Below are positions 8,697-21,245 of a stretch of 64,000 nucleotides of DNA, one piece after another (the stretch's first letter is position 1; each line of letters opens with the position of its first letter). Source of the stretch: JBJXGE01 sp046154185 (GTDB lineage Bacteria; Planctomycetota; UBA8108; UBA1146; JAJFFE01); NCBI GenBank assembly GCA_046154185.1, contig JBJXGE010000029.1, forward strand, positions 45,370-109,369. Reading direction: 5' to 3'. The notes beneath the pieces are model-generated. The model ran no database searches. It had not been told where the DNA came from and was given only the letters and a program-made list of their open reading frames with translations. The position numbers were made by a program, and so were the translations under genes.

Positions 8697-9983
8697 TTGA
8701 ACGAGGCAAAAGTGATGAGCGCCGATTTTCCTGTAGCGGCTCGCGGTTCCGTCGCGATCGGTTGCGCGCGCCGCAACGCTGGCTTCACCTTGCTCGAACT
8801 CATGGTCGCGCTCGGCCTCACGAGCGTGATCGTGTTGATCGTCACGCGCATCGGAACGGACGCGCAGTTTCTCTACGAGTCGATGCAGTCACGGGTCGAG
8901 ATCTACCAGAAGATGCGTTATGCCTTAGACGAGTTGCGCGATGACTTGCAGGGTTGGGTGCCGATCGCCGACCTCGAGTATTTTGTGGATCGCGCGCAAG
9001 CAAACCGCAGCCTCAACGGTCACTGGGAAGAAGGCGAAGAGCTCGACGGTCCGTCGCGTGAACTCAATCTGGCAGGCGGGCGGCCAAGGTTCTACGACGA
9101 AGGTCCACAGATTCAAGAGCGATATTACACGGTCGACAAGGGCGGCGCGAAGTCGCGCCACTATGCTTTTTCCGTCTACTTTCGCGCTCCGACCGAAGTC
9201 GAAGGCGAACTGCGTTCGGCCAACATCGAGTATCTGTTGATGGACTCGAAGGATCTCGACGCGGAAGGCGAAAAAGGCGCGGAGGCCGCCAGCCGAGTTG
9301 GCGAAGAACTGACAGACAACACCGATCTCGTTCTAGTCAAAATCGTGCGTTACATCGATGTGGACAAGAGCAACTTCAACACCAGCGAACTGATCGTCAA
9401 GGTCAAGCGATTTGACCTTTGTCAAAACGTCACCGACTTCAAGATCGAGTATTACGCCGATAACCCGGGCGATCGCCACCCGGGCCGGTACGTGATTCCA
9501 AGCGACGAACGGGCGGGCGATGTCATTGAGAGCGAATCGCCCGTCATCGCGATCGACGGGGCTACCGACGGTTACCTCAAAGAGTTCATCTACGGTGGTT
9601 TTAGGAATCTCGATGTGCTCGGCCAGTTTCACAAGGGTGAGCGAGACGCGAAGCGATCCTTGTTGGATCCGCCTTACTTTAGCGTGACTGGTAATCGCAT
9701 GCATTTTGCTGAACTCGCGTCGGGCGACAGCATTTATTTGTGGACCGACGATGCCGGCGGGATCCGCGGCGAATTCACGTTACAGCGACGCGTTGGCCAG
9801 CGACTCTACTTCGTCGAGTCGCTCGACACTTCGAGCTGGGCGACCGAGTTCGTGCCCCGCATCAAATACAAAGCGGCGCAAGTGCCGAGCAGTCTGCGTG
9901 TCACATTGCGCGTGCTCAACGACAAGGGCCGCGAACCGCGGACCGTTTCCGTTGTCGTGCATCCCTATAACAAGCACTCGTAA
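8697..9983 (+). CDS. Large minor pseudopilin (GspJ/PilW type)
   Basis: This protein of about 428 aa contains the class III signal AG/FTLLELMVALGLTSVIVL, with Glu at +5, then a helical stem (MQSRVEIYQKMRYALDELRD) typical of GspJ/PilW. The start shown is the TTG at 8697, because AAGGAGGGG lies 5 nt before it. ATG at 8655 (overlapping the previous stop) and ATG at 8715 are alternatives in the same frame. It is the last gene of the pseudopilin cluster and converges on the rho end. No secretion ATPase, inner-membrane platform or secretin gene is present in the window. Confidence 0.85.
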   Translation: MNEAKVMSADFPVAARGSVAIGCARRNAGFTLLELMVALGLTSVIVLIVTRIGTDAQFLYESMQSRVEIYQKMRYALDELRDDLQGWVPIADLEYFVDRAQANRSLNGHWEEGEELDGPSRELNLAGGRPRFYDEGPQIQERYYTVDKGGAKSRHYAFSVYFRAPTEVEGELRSANIEYLLMDSKDLDAEGEKGAEAASRVGEELTDNTDLVLVKIVRYIDVDKSNFNTSELIVKVKRFDLCQNVTDFKIEYYADNPGDRHPGRYVIPSDERAGDVIESESPVIAIDGATDGYLKEFIYGGFRNLDVLGQFHKGERDAKRSLLDPPYFSVTGNRMHFAELASGDSIYLWTDDAGGIRGEFTLQRRVGQRLYFVESLDTSSWATEFVPRIKYKAAQVPSSLRVTLRVLNDKGREPRTVSVVVHPYNKHS

Positions 9984-10120
9984 CCGCTGACGCAGTCTAA
10001 ACAAGAAGCGACAACAAGCCGCGCCAACAAGCAGTGGTTCGAAAGGATCGCAGCTCAACACGCGCGGCGGCCGCTTTGCTCGCTTGCGATCGCGAGACTG
10101 TTTCGCCGCGTCGCGCGCGC

Positions 10121-12524
<2,404 letters not shown>

Positions 12525-12541
<17 letters not shown>

Positions 12542-15410
12542 ACCAGTCCTCTCCGGACGCTACATTCACGACCAGCGGCACTGCCAGCGGCAAGATGCCT
12601 TCCATGGCTTCCTGGATCCATTTGCTTTCACTCGCCAGTTGACTCCGCGCGACCTCAAACAGCAACTCGTCGTGGATCTGCAGCACCAGTCTCGTGCTGG
12701 AGCCGGTGCGGCGGAGGCGCCGATGAATCGCGACCATCGCGTGTTTCAGTAGATCCGCGGCACTGCCCTGCATGACCGTATTGACGGCGAAGCGTTCGCC
12801 TTGGCGTTGGTCTCGCTGCAAGCGGGAACTCATTTCGGGCAGCGGACGCCGACGGCCGTAGATGGTTCGCACTTCTTTGCGTTCGCGTGCGCCGCCGATG
12901 ATCTCGTTGATGTAGCGTTTGACGCCCGGGAAACTGCGAAAAAAACTGTCGATGAACGCCTGCGCATCCGTTTGGCTGATGCCAAGATCGCGCGCTAAGC
13001 CGAAGGCTCCCATGCCGTAGATGATGCCGAAGTTGACAGCCTTCGCGGCGCTGCGTTCGGCGCGCACCACTTGTTCGGGAGCTTTGTTGAAGACGCGAGC
13101 GGCGACCGCTGTATGGATATCTTGTCCTTGCCGTAAGGCCGCTTGCATGTTGTCGTCGCCCGAGAGATGCGCGAGTAACCGCAACTCAATCTGCGAGTAA
13201 TCGGCGGACAAGAACACGAAATCCGGCTGCGTGGGGACGAACGCCTTGCGGATCCGGCGACCGAGCTCATTCTTGACGGGGATGTTCTGCAGATTCGGTC
13301 GATGCGACGACAGCCGCCCGGTGGCGGTCGCGGTTTGACGCAGGTCCGTGTGCAATCTTCCCGTCTTCGGGTGGAGTAAACGCGGCAGGCCCTCGATGTA
13401 GGTGCCGAGCAACTTGGCGTGACTTCGATAGTCGAGCATCAGCTTCGGCAAGACTTGATCCGGGCATTCGACGACCAGCTCCTCGAGCACTTCGGCTGCG
13501 GTCGAGTGACCGGTCTTGGTTTTGCGTTTGGCTGGTAGCCCGAGCCGTTCGAATAAGACCTCCTGCAATTGCTTGGGGCTGTTGAGATCGAACGGGCCGC
13601 CGGCGGCGGCGTAAATTTTTTGTTCGAGTTCGACAATGGCCGCTCGTACATCCGACTCGAGCCGCGCTAATTCTTCGAGCTTGAGCGTCACCCCGTGTCG
13701 TTCCATCGCGACGAGCACTTCGACGAGCGGCAGCTCGAGTTCGTCGAGGACCCGCGCCATGCCCGCGGCGCGCGCTTCGGCGCTCAACATCTCATGCAAC
13801 CGCAGGGTGAAGTCGGCGTCCTCCGCCGCGTAATCGCAAATCTGCTCGGGCGTCAGATCAGCCATCGAGCGTTGCTCCGCTGCCGGCCCGGCGCCGATTA
13901 ACTCCTCGATGGGAATCATGCGATGGTGAAGCCGTTCGGCGACCAGCGTGTCGAGTTTGTACGATGCGCCGAGCGGATTCAGCAGATAGGCCTCGATCAT
14001 CGAATCGCCGCCGATACCGGTCAGCGTGATGCCCTCACTGAGTAGTATCTGCGCGTCGTATTTGAGGTGATGTCCGATCTTGAGAATCGCGGAATCTTCT
14101 AAGAGACGTTGCAATCGGCGCAAGATCTCGGCGCGCTCGAGGAACAACTCGCCCGTCGGCTGATGGAGCGGGATGTACCAACCTTCGCCCGCCGTGATCG
14201 CGATCGAGAATCCGACCGCACGGTCGGCGATGGGATCTAGCCCCGTCGTTTCCGTGTCGAAGGCAAACCGCTTGGCGACGCGGCACGCAGCGAAGAGCGC
14301 GTCGAGTTCCATCGCCGACGAAATAAGTCGATACCCGCCGGGCTGGGTTTGAGAGAGTTTGGGGGTTGGCGCGGGCGAAACCGGATCGCGATCGAGCGCA
14401 GCGGGGGGAGTCTCCATGCGCATCGGCGCGGTTGATTCTCCGCTGGCGTTTGGCGCGACGATTGCCCGCCCGGCCTCCGCGCCGTTCGGCGCGGCTTGAA
14501 TTTCGACGGCGGCGGCGGTCTCGATTTCGCGCATTAATCGCGAGAAGCCGAGTCGCATGAACAACGGCCGCAGCGCGTCGAGGTCGGGCGTCACGATCCG
14601 CAAGCACTCCGGAAATCTCGGCGGCAGCGGCGCCGTCCGGCAGAGCTCGACGAGTCGGCGCGAGAGTCGCAGTGCGTCAATGTGGGGCCCGATCTTCTGC
14701 GCGAGGGTCGCGGGCAGCTTCGCGCTCGCCGACGTGTAAAGTTCTTCGACGTGCCGCACGGATTGCAGAATCTTGAGCGCAGACTTCGGACCAATGCCCG
14801 GAACGCCCGGCACGTTGTCGCTCGCGTCCCCGACGAGCGCCAAGTAGTCGACGACTTGGTCGGCGGCGAAGCCTCTTTTCGCGACGAGTTCGGCGGGCCC
14901 GACCACCTCATCCGCGGCGAGACCTTTGACGACGCGAACTCGATCGCTGATGAGCTGCTCAAGATCCTTGTCACGGCTATAGACGAGCACATCGAAGCCG
15001 AGGAGCGCCGCGGCTTCGGTGGCTGACGCAATCATGTCGTCGGCTTCATAGCCGACGAGCGAGAGCCGGGGCACACGAAATCCCGCCAACAACTCGTCGA
15101 TCCACGGCAATTGCTGGACGAGCTCGGGCGGCATCTCGAGGCGGTGGCCTTTGTAGTCGGGATACAGGGCGTCGCGAAAAGTCGGCCCCGGCGCGTCGAG
15201 AGCGACCGCCCAATAACTTGCCGAAGTGGCGCCCCGATACATCGAAAGCAAGATCTGCGCAATCGAGTAGGCCGCCTCAGTTCGCGCGCCTTCGCTGTTG
15301 GTGAGCGGCCGCGCGCCGAACGCGAAGTGCGCACGATAAATGTAGTAGTGTCCATCGATCAGCGACAGTCGCCGCGTCGGGATGGATGCTGGGTTCGCTC
15401 GGTCGATCAC
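12525..15410 (-). CDS. polA: DNA polymerase I
   Basis: This 961-aa protein has all three PolA domains. The 5'-nuclease domain (about 15-300) has SLIDGHYYIYRAHFA, YEADDMIA and the helix-hairpin-helix GVPGIGPKSA. The 3'-5' exonuclease domain (about 355-545) keeps its acidic residues (FDTETTG, YAAEDADF), so proofreading is probably active. The polymerase domain has DYSQIELR, an O-helix region AVNFGIIYGMGAFGLA, and HDELLFE. It begins with GTG just before MIDRANP and lacks a clear SD. It is cotranscribed with the CoaE-Rho gene through a 17-nt overlap. It works in Okazaki-fragment processing and repair. Confidence 0.97.
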
Positions 15411-16067
15411 GGCTCACACAAGGTGGGAGTTAGGAAAAAGCTGTTGATGATTGCTTGCGGCGGTCGCTCGACTCAGACTCGGTAGCCGGGACGAAGAATC
15501 GCGGCTCGCTATGGCGACGCCAAATTCGACTCTTAGACACCAGAAGAGTAGAGACGGCCGCCGAATAAAATAGCCAACGCCGAGAATGGCGCAAGGCAAT
15601 TCCCGGCGTTTCGAGACTCCACACGGCGGCCGGTGGTTCGCGACACGAAATCGAAGTAGTGCTTCTGCGCCCGGTTAGCCGGTCGTATCGCGGGCGTCCA
15701 ATTGACAGCCGACCATTCGTCCCTAAAATCCCGCCATTTCCAACTGTCTCGCCTCGGCCTCGGTCGACAGTCGCTTGGTGCCATTTTCATACGGCCAAGT
15801 TTTTAATGGCGCCTGATCCGATTTTTTGGCGGTCGCGGCTGTTTTGGCGGAGATGGTCACACGCTTTCGACGGCCGAGAGCAGAGAGTGTTGGTGGTTGA
15901 CTCCGGTGTCGCGATGTTGCGGCGCCGAGTTGTTTGTCTCGCGGCGGACGAGATTCAGCGCAGAGCATGACGAACTCAGGGGCACTGCGACTTGCAGCGA
16001 GCTTTTGGCTCTCTGTGATTCCGGCGGTGGTCGTCAGAGCGGCTGATCGCTGACAGAGAGGATCGGC
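15411..16067. other. 657-bp intergenic region with one promoter
   Basis: This gap separates the divergent polA and the membrane coiled-coil gene. It holds a good plus-strand promoter (15702-15729), which implies a leader of about 330 nt for the downstream gene. I see no convincing small ORF, tRNA or recognised structured RNA. Confidence 0.5.
15702..15729 (+). promoter_or_regulatory. Sigma70-type promoter
   Basis: TTGACA and TAAAAT are separated by 16 bp. The promoter reads towards the gene at 16068 and would give a leader of roughly 330 nt. Confidence 0.55.
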
Positions 16068-17276
16068 ATGGCCAGCAGACAGAGCGGGGTACATCTTTCT
16101 TATCTCATCGTGACCGTAGTGATTTGCTTGGGACTCGTTGTCTGGGGCGTCATGCAACACTCGGAGCAGCAGAAGCTCACGGTAGAATTGGCGCAGCTAA
16201 AAGCGAATGCCGATGCGGCGAAGAAAACGAATCAAGACCAGGCCAAAGAGATCAAAGAGCTGCGCGAAGTGATCGGCAACGAGGGCAAAGTGCCGGTGAA
16301 GGATGTCAAAGACATCATCACCGCCGGCGCGCTGCAGGCCGCGAAGCTAAGTTCTGGCGGCAAAGTGGCGTCGCAATACACTTCGCTCACTGCGCTCATA
16401 AGCGATCTCACTTCAGTCGCCGAAACGTTTGAAAAAGAGAAGAACACGCAAATCGCGGAGGCGCAAGCGAGTGCCGTTCGTTATGACGGGGTCATCAAGG
16501 AGAAGACCGAACTCGAGAACGCGAAGAACGAAGAGATTGCCGAGCTACGGCAAAAGCAGAACGAGTTGCTCGAGAAGACGGAATCGATCAAGAAAGAAGC
16601 GCGCGACGCTCAAGATGAATTGCGCGCACAAATCGAAAAGCTCACCGCTGACAACACGGATCAAGTGGCGGCGCTCAAGAATACTCAGTGGTTGCAGGAG
16701 AATCGCCTACTACAGAAGGATCAACGCATCGAGTTCTTGCAGAATGAAATCAATCGCGAGAAGAATTTCGATCAGGTCGTGCCGGACGGCCGAATCGTCG
16801 ATGTCGTCACTGAGCAGGGCTACGCTTGGATCGACATCGGAATCGAAGACCGTCTACGCCGCGGCGTTTACTTCGACGTTTTCAATTACGTCAAGGGCGG
16901 CAAGAAACTCCGAAAAGGTCGCGTTGAAGTCATGAAGGTCGAAGACAAGCTCGCGCAAGTGCGAGTGCTGGACGTCTACGACAGCTTGAACCCGATCAAC
17001 AAGGGCGACTACATTTCAAGCCCGTTCTACGACAAAGGCATCGAGCCGGTCTTCGTCATCGCGGGCGACCAGCTCGCGGACAAGCGTCTCTCGATCGAAG
17101 AGCTGACGCGCCGAATAACTCAGTTCGGCGGCAAAGTCGAAGACAAAGTTCACGTGAAAACGAGCTACCTGGTCACTGTGAGCGGCTACGAGACGACCGA
17201 AGCCTACAAGGAAGCGCGTGGGCTCGGCGTTACTGTTCTGCGCGAAGCCGAGCTGCTGGATTTCATCGGCTACTAG
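16068..17276 (+). CDS. Membrane-anchored coiled-coil protein with BRCT-like C-terminus
   Basis: This 402-aa protein has one transmembrane helix near the N-terminus (residues about 11-30, LSYLIVTVVICLGLVVWGVM). A long Glu/Lys/Gln-rich coiled coil follows (about 32-240). Next is a small beta-rich segment (about 245-325, GRIVDVVTEQGYAWIDIG ... KGDYISSPFY) resembling the SH3/OB-like barrels of envelope proteins. The last 64 residues (TRRITQFGGKVEDKVHVKTSYLV..., then AYKEARGLGVTVLREAELLDFI) follow the pattern of the BRCT domain of NAD-dependent DNA ligase. A single N-terminal helix usually places the C-terminus outside the cytoplasm, which is unexpected for BRCT. A purine-rich GAGAGGA precedes the ATG, and a strong terminator follows. 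The function is unknown. Confidence 0.8.
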   Translation: MASRQSGVHLSYLIVTVVICLGLVVWGVMQHSEQQKLTVELAQLKANADAAKKTNQDQAKEIKELREVIGNEGKVPVKDVKDIITAGALQAAKLSSGGKVASQYTSLTALISDLTSVAETFEKEKNTQIAEAQASAVRYDGVIKEKTELENAKNEEIAELRQKQNELLEKTESIKKEARDAQDELRAQIEKLTADNTDQVAALKNTQWLQENRLLQKDQRIEFLQNEINREKNFDQVVPDGRIVDVVTEQGYAWIDIGIEDRLRRGVYFDVFNYVKGGKKLRKGRVEVMKVEDKLAQVRVLDVYDSLNPINKGDYISSPFYDKGIEPVFVIAGDQLADKRLSIEELTRRITQFGGKVEDKVHVKTSYLVTVSGYETTEAYKEARGLGVTVLREAELLDFIGY

Positions 17277-17299
17277 AGCGCCCCAGTCGGCCAAAAAAT

Positions 17300-17349
17300 C
17301 CGCGATCCGAACTTGCTCACGAGCAATGTTTGGATCGCGGTTTTTTTTT
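17300..17349 (+). terminator. Rho-independent terminator
   Basis: CCGCGATCC (17300) pairs perfectly with GGATCGCGG (17332-17340). An inner stem TTGCT/AGCAA extends the hairpin, and nine T residues follow. It ends the transcript of the coiled-coil BRCT-like gene. Confidence 0.92.
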
Positions 17350-17488
17350 GCGCGCGAGTTCTGGAATCACCGAGCTGCCGGCCGGCCTGGATCTATGGCC
17401 GGCGAGCCTCTATCTTCCTCGCTCGACGTTGCGAATTTGACACACGTCAAGAACTGCGAGCGCGCACTGGAACTCGAATTGGAGCGGC

Positions 17489-18796
17489 GTGGCCACTGAA
17501 TCGCGTGAACCGCTAAAAGTGATGTCGTTTGGCGAGCACTTGGAGGAGCTGCGGTCACGGCTTTTCCGTTGCGTGCTGGCGACGGCTGTCGGGTTTATCG
17601 TTGCGCTTTGCTTTCAGAATTCGCTCGTGTTGTTTCTTGCGACGCCGCACCAGCAGGCGATGGAGATCCTTTCGATGAACGTCGAGGTCGCGCGGCTCGC
17701 GCAGAGTCTCGACGGCGTCTCGGCGCGCGTCTCGGCGATTGCTCCCGCGACGGGTCAGGAATTGGCGCGCCGCAGCGAGGAATACGCGCTCGTTGCTGCT
17801 GCGCTCGCCGCTGAGGCGGTCGCCGGCGACCCCAACTTCGAGCGCTGGACGGCCGTTCGCGCAGGCTTCGAGCTACTCGCCGGCGCGGAACGCTCGCTCG
17901 GCCTCTATCCACGTTTCGTGGAAGCCGTTGAACAACTCAGCGCCGAGCTAGAACGACTCGAGGCGCGTCACACCTTTAGCGTGCCGGCACGGGCACAAGT
18001 CGCCAAAGACCGCGTGCAACAGATCCGCGATGTGCTGGCACGCTGGAATTCGATCTCTCGCGCTCCCGACGCCGACGATGCGCACAACCGGCTGGTCGCG
18101 GTCGATCCCAACGGTGCGCGGGAAGTCGCAGCGCTGACCGCCGAACTTGTGCTTGTGCGCGAGAAGATTCGACGCGTCGCGGATCCGAATAGCGGCGAGT
18201 ATCGACTCAAAGCGCTCGGCTATCCCGACGTGTTTTTCGCGCACATCAAGGTGTGCGTGTTGTTCGGCTTGCTGATCGGCTTGCCATGGACATCGTTCGA
18301 GCTCTGGGCGTTTATCGCGGCTGGACTTTATCCACGCGAGCGGCATGCGGTTTCGCCGCTCATACCACTCAGCCTCGTCAGCATGGTGGCGGGCGCCGCG
18401 TTCGCGTTTTACGTCGTGATCCCCGTCGGACTCGCGTACCTCGGGACGTTCGGCAGCCCGGAACTCGTCGAAGCCTCGTATACGCTGAAGGAATACCTCT
18501 CATTGGTGATCGTGCTCATGCTCGGCATGGGTCTCGTTTTCCAGTTGCCACTCGGCATGGTCTTCGTCACGCGAGCGGGTCTCATTCCGACGAAGATGTT
18601 TCGCAAGTATCGTCGCTATTCGATTATTGGAGCGGTGGTCATCGGCGCAATCCTCACGCCGCCCGATGCCGTCTCGCAACTCCTGATGGTTGGACCCATG
18701 CTGCTCTTATACGAACTTGGAATCGTCGCGTGCGATGTTCTCGACCGGCGTGCGGCGCGTCGCGAAGCCCACGGCGCGTCGTCGGCTAACTCTTAA
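17489..18796 (+). CDS. tatC: Twin-arginine translocase subunit TatC with large periplasmic insertion
   Basis: TatC is the signal-peptide receptor of the Tat protein export channel. The N-terminal motif (MSFGEHLEELRSRL), transmembrane helix 1, and then FFAHIKVCVLFGLLIGLP, ELWAFIAAGLYPRER and the C-terminal helices with GAILTPPD are canonical. The 435-aa length is well above the usual 240-300. The excess is a polar, helix-rich stretch of roughly 185 residues (about 58-243) between helices 1 and 2, in the first periplasmic loop. The GTG start has TTGGAGCGG just upstream. No tatA gene is nearby. A Tat-type signal on the DUF1552 protein (57539-58897) shows a likely substrate in the same window. 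Confidence 0.93.
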   Translation: MATESREPLKVMSFGEHLEELRSRLFRCVLATAVGFIVALCFQNSLVLFLATPHQQAMEILSMNVEVARLAQSLDGVSARVSAIAPATGQELARRSEEYALVAAALAAEAVAGDPNFERWTAVRAGFELLAGAERSLGLYPRFVEAVEQLSAELERLEARHTFSVPARAQVAKDRVQQIRDVLARWNSISRAPDADDAHNRLVAVDPNGAREVAALTAELVLVREKIRRVADPNSGEYRLKALGYPDVFFAHIKVCVLFGLLIGLPWTSFELWAFIAAGLYPRERHAVSPLIPLSLVSMVAGAAFAFYVVIPVGLAYLGTFGSPELVEASYTLKEYLSLVIVLMLGMGLVFQLPLGMVFVTRAGLIPTKMFRKYRRYSIIGAVVIGAILTPPDAVSQLLMVGPMLLLYELGIVACDVLDRRAARREAHGASSANS

Positions 18797-18929
18797 GCTT
18801 CTTGGCTGGGCTGGCTTCCACTCTCAAGGTTGCCGGTTAGAGATCCGAAGAACATACTTGAGGTGAGGGTTTTCATGGACCATCGCGGCCGGCGTCAGGC
18901 GCCGCGTGTCTGTTGGGGGTATCTCACAA

Positions 18930-19838
18930 ATGTTCCATCGGACGAAATGGATGACGGCGTTGACAGTGGGCCTCGTATCCGCGGTGCTCGGGTCGTTCGC
19001 ACCTGCGCTCCTCGGAGATACGGTCTATCTCACAAACGGCGCGTCGATCGACGGTATGGTTACGGGCCGCCACGAGGGCTACATCATCGTGAGTGTCGGC
19101 AACGTCGGCACCATGAAGATCTCGGTGGATGAAGTAAAAACGATCGAGAAGAACTCGCGCACCGGCTATTTGGATCCGACGCGCGGGAAGAAACCGAGCG
19201 ACATAAAACTGCCGACTCCTCCGAAGGGGCCGGAAGGTCAACCGGCGAGCGGGACGCCGAAGTCGAGCGAGGGCGGCGACACGAAAGTGCCGGGCGCCCC
19301 GACGGTCGAGGGCGGCGGAGCGTCGGGTAAGCAACCGCCGACTGCATCGAAACCGGATGCCGCCGCCGACGTCGAACTCGAGAAGCAGATTCGGGATTGG
19401 GTCGAGGAGCTCAAGCGCCAGAAGACGACCTCGCGAACGCGGGCCGAACGGCGTTTGCTCGAAGTCGCCCCACAGGCGGTTCCTGAAGTCGCGAAACTTT
19501 CGACGCATCCGTTCGAGCTCACCCGCGCGGCCGCGTTTCGCATTTTGAAGCAAGCGAAAGACCTCCGCGGCGTCGACGCTTGCATTATCGGCCTCAACGA
19601 CACCGACAAGTTCGTGCGAAAACTGGCCTGGGAAGCGTTGAAGGACATCTCCGGGAAGTCGTATCTCTTCCCGTGGGACGAGACCGGCAGCGAACTGCAG
19701 CGCACCAAGGCTGCCGACCGCTGGCGCGATTGGTGGCGGAAGGAGCAGGATCGGCTGAAGGCGGCCGAGGGCTCGCCGAGTCCGCCGGAATCATCGTCGC
19801 CTCCGGTCGTGGACGATGAGCCAGGCTCGGACTCCTGA
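18930..19838 (+). CDS. Exported protein with small beta domain and HEAT-like repeats
   Basis: This 302-aa protein starts with a signal peptide (about residues 1-30, WMTALTVGLVSAVLGSFAPA). A small beta domain follows (DTVYLTNGASIDGMVTGRHE...), of a type seen in many exported planctomycete proteins. The middle is a Pro/Gly/Ser-rich linker (about 85-150). The C-terminal helical part (APQAVPEVAKLSTHPFELT... then DACIIGLNDTDKFVRKLAWE) looks like HEAT-type repeats. The ATG at 18930 was chosen because it opens the signal peptide directly; a GTG eight codons upstream is possible. The N-terminal domain resembles that of the gene at 38594. No specific function is known. Confidence 0.75.
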   Translation: MFHRTKWMTALTVGLVSAVLGSFAPALLGDTVYLTNGASIDGMVTGRHEGYIIVSVGNVGTMKISVDEVKTIEKNSRTGYLDPTRGKKPSDIKLPTPPKGPEGQPASGTPKSSEGGDTKVPGAPTVEGGGASGKQPPTASKPDAAADVELEKQIRDWVEELKRQKTTSRTRAERRLLEVAPQAVPEVAKLSTHPFELTRAAAFRILKQAKDLRGVDACIIGLNDTDKFVRKLAWEALKDISGKSYLFPWDETGSELQRTKAADRWRDWWRKEQDRLKAAEGSPSPPESSSPPVVDDEPGSDS

Positions 19839-20002
19839 GTCGTCGATTTCACAGCCGACACTGCGCGCAACACCCGATATGAGTCTCACTTCGGCGTGGA
19901 TTTGACCGTCTCCAACGGCGGTTCGGTCCACGCTTTGCGTCGTGGCATCCCCCGGCGCGCTCGCTATACTCTTCGCGATCAAGCCCGAGAGAGGAGCGCG
20001 CA

Positions 20003-20806
20003 ATGCAAATCCGTTTGTCGCGGTTGAGTCCCGTCGCCGCTACCGCCGCCGCCGTCATCTTCGTGGTCAGTCTTGCGTCGGTCGTGCTCGCTTCGTTCGA
20101 GGCGGCGTCACTCGCTTTCTACCAAGAGACGCCGACTCCCGAGAAGAAGCCGAAGCCACAGCAGGTCGGACTCACCGATGACACCAAGTTGGAATCACGC
20201 GGCAAGGAATGCCCCGACTTTGTTTGGCAGTTCCCGAAGGCCAAGAAGGGAAAAGACGCGAAGAACTTGACGGATCGATGGGCCATCGTTGATCTCGCGA
20301 AGCGGAAGGCCCACATAATCGAAGAGATCGACAAGGAAATTGAAACGGCCAAGCTCAAGCCGGAAGAGAACAAGGCGCTGATCGAGGAGCTCGAGTCACG
20401 TCGCATGCGGACGACGAGCGTCTTTAACACCCGGTTTCTACAGATTGAGGTCAAAGACAATCCCGAACAGTTCATCATTTTGGCCGCCGAGCGCGTGACC
20501 CGCGACCGCAAGCTGAAGGACGAAGTGCCGAATCCGAATCGCGAAATCAGCGACTCAACGACGATTGTCGAGAAAGACATCACTTCCAAGGAAGAGCTAA
20601 AAAAGGGTCGTGGTCACTATTTGCTCGAAGCGACGGGCGCGAACGCCAAAGGGGAGAGGGTCTGGAGGCGTTGGAACATTTGGTTGATCCCCGTGCCGAC
20701 CGGAAACCCGTTCAAAGTCACGATGATCCAAAACATGCCGGAATCTCTTCGCAACGAAGAATACAAGAAGGAACAACAGCAACTCGAGGGTTGCTTGCGC
20801 ATGTAA
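20003..20806 (+). CDS. Exported hypothetical protein
   Basis: This 267-aa protein has a signal peptide (about residues 1-35, VAATAAAVIFVVSLASVVLA), then a Pro/Lys linker. The mature domain is rich in charged residues, with a helical Lys/Glu segment (about 90-135). GAGAGGAGCG precedes the ATG. I do not recognise the family. The terminal segment contains one Cys near the end (EGCLRM). It is followed by the palindromic repeats at 20838. Confidence 0.7.
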   Translation: MQIRLSRLSPVAATAAAVIFVVSLASVVLASFEAASLAFYQETPTPEKKPKPQQVGLTDDTKLESRGKECPDFVWQFPKAKKGKDAKNLTDRWAIVDLAKRKAHIIEEIDKEIETAKLKPEENKALIEELESRRMRTTSVFNTRFLQIEVKDNPEQFIILAAERVTRDRKLKDEVPNPNREISDSTTIVEKDITSKEELKKGRGHYLLEATGANAKGERVWRRWNIWLIPVPTGNPFKVTMIQNMPESLRNEEYKKEQQQLEGCLRM

Positions 20807-20837
20807 GCGCGCTGTTTTTTTCCGTTTTTTTTCAGGC

Positions 20838-20950
20838 GTGCTGTTCCTCAGCACCCGTTTGACTCAGGGGTGCTGTTCCTCAGCACCCCTTTGCCGTTTC
20901 GGGGGACCCGAAAGGGCTCACCCCGCACGTTCGCGCCTTCGGCGCGGGAA
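20838..20950. repeat. Palindromic repeat family A, locus 1 (two units plus tail)
   Basis: Two hairpin units, GTGCTG-TTCCT-CAGCAC (20838-20854) and AGGGGTGCTG-TTCCT-CAGCACCCCT (20866-20890), are followed by a tail. The tail contains CGGGGGACCCGAA, GGCTCACCCC and TCGCGCCTTCGGCGCGGGA. The same units and tail recur at 25997-26140, and a related arrangement occurs at 31272-31372. Confidence 0.8.
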
Positions 20951-21245
20951 GGCTTGCTTCGCACGGAGCGTGCACGTCTCGCCCGCTCCGGTGATGGCAA
21001 TGTCTGCGCGGGATCGGCTGCGCCGTGCGTGACCATTGGCGAGCTGAACGCTTGGGTCGGCGCGCTCTGCGGAGCGGGCAGGATTCCCGCGCTCCCAGGC
21101 GTGCGCACACGTTCGCACCGTCTTTCCTTGGGTGCTGTCCGCAGCCTGATCATGCCTGACATCTCTACGCGCGCTGGGCACCGATTACTTTGATGATCGA
21201 TCGCTGCAATCCATGACCGCAACTCGACATCGCACGTTCGACGTC

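Noticed and set aside
15723..16160. A 145-codon minus-strand frame upstream of the coiled-coil gene
   Set aside because: It overlaps the start of the well-supported plus-strand gene and its promoter region, and has no SD or family similarity.
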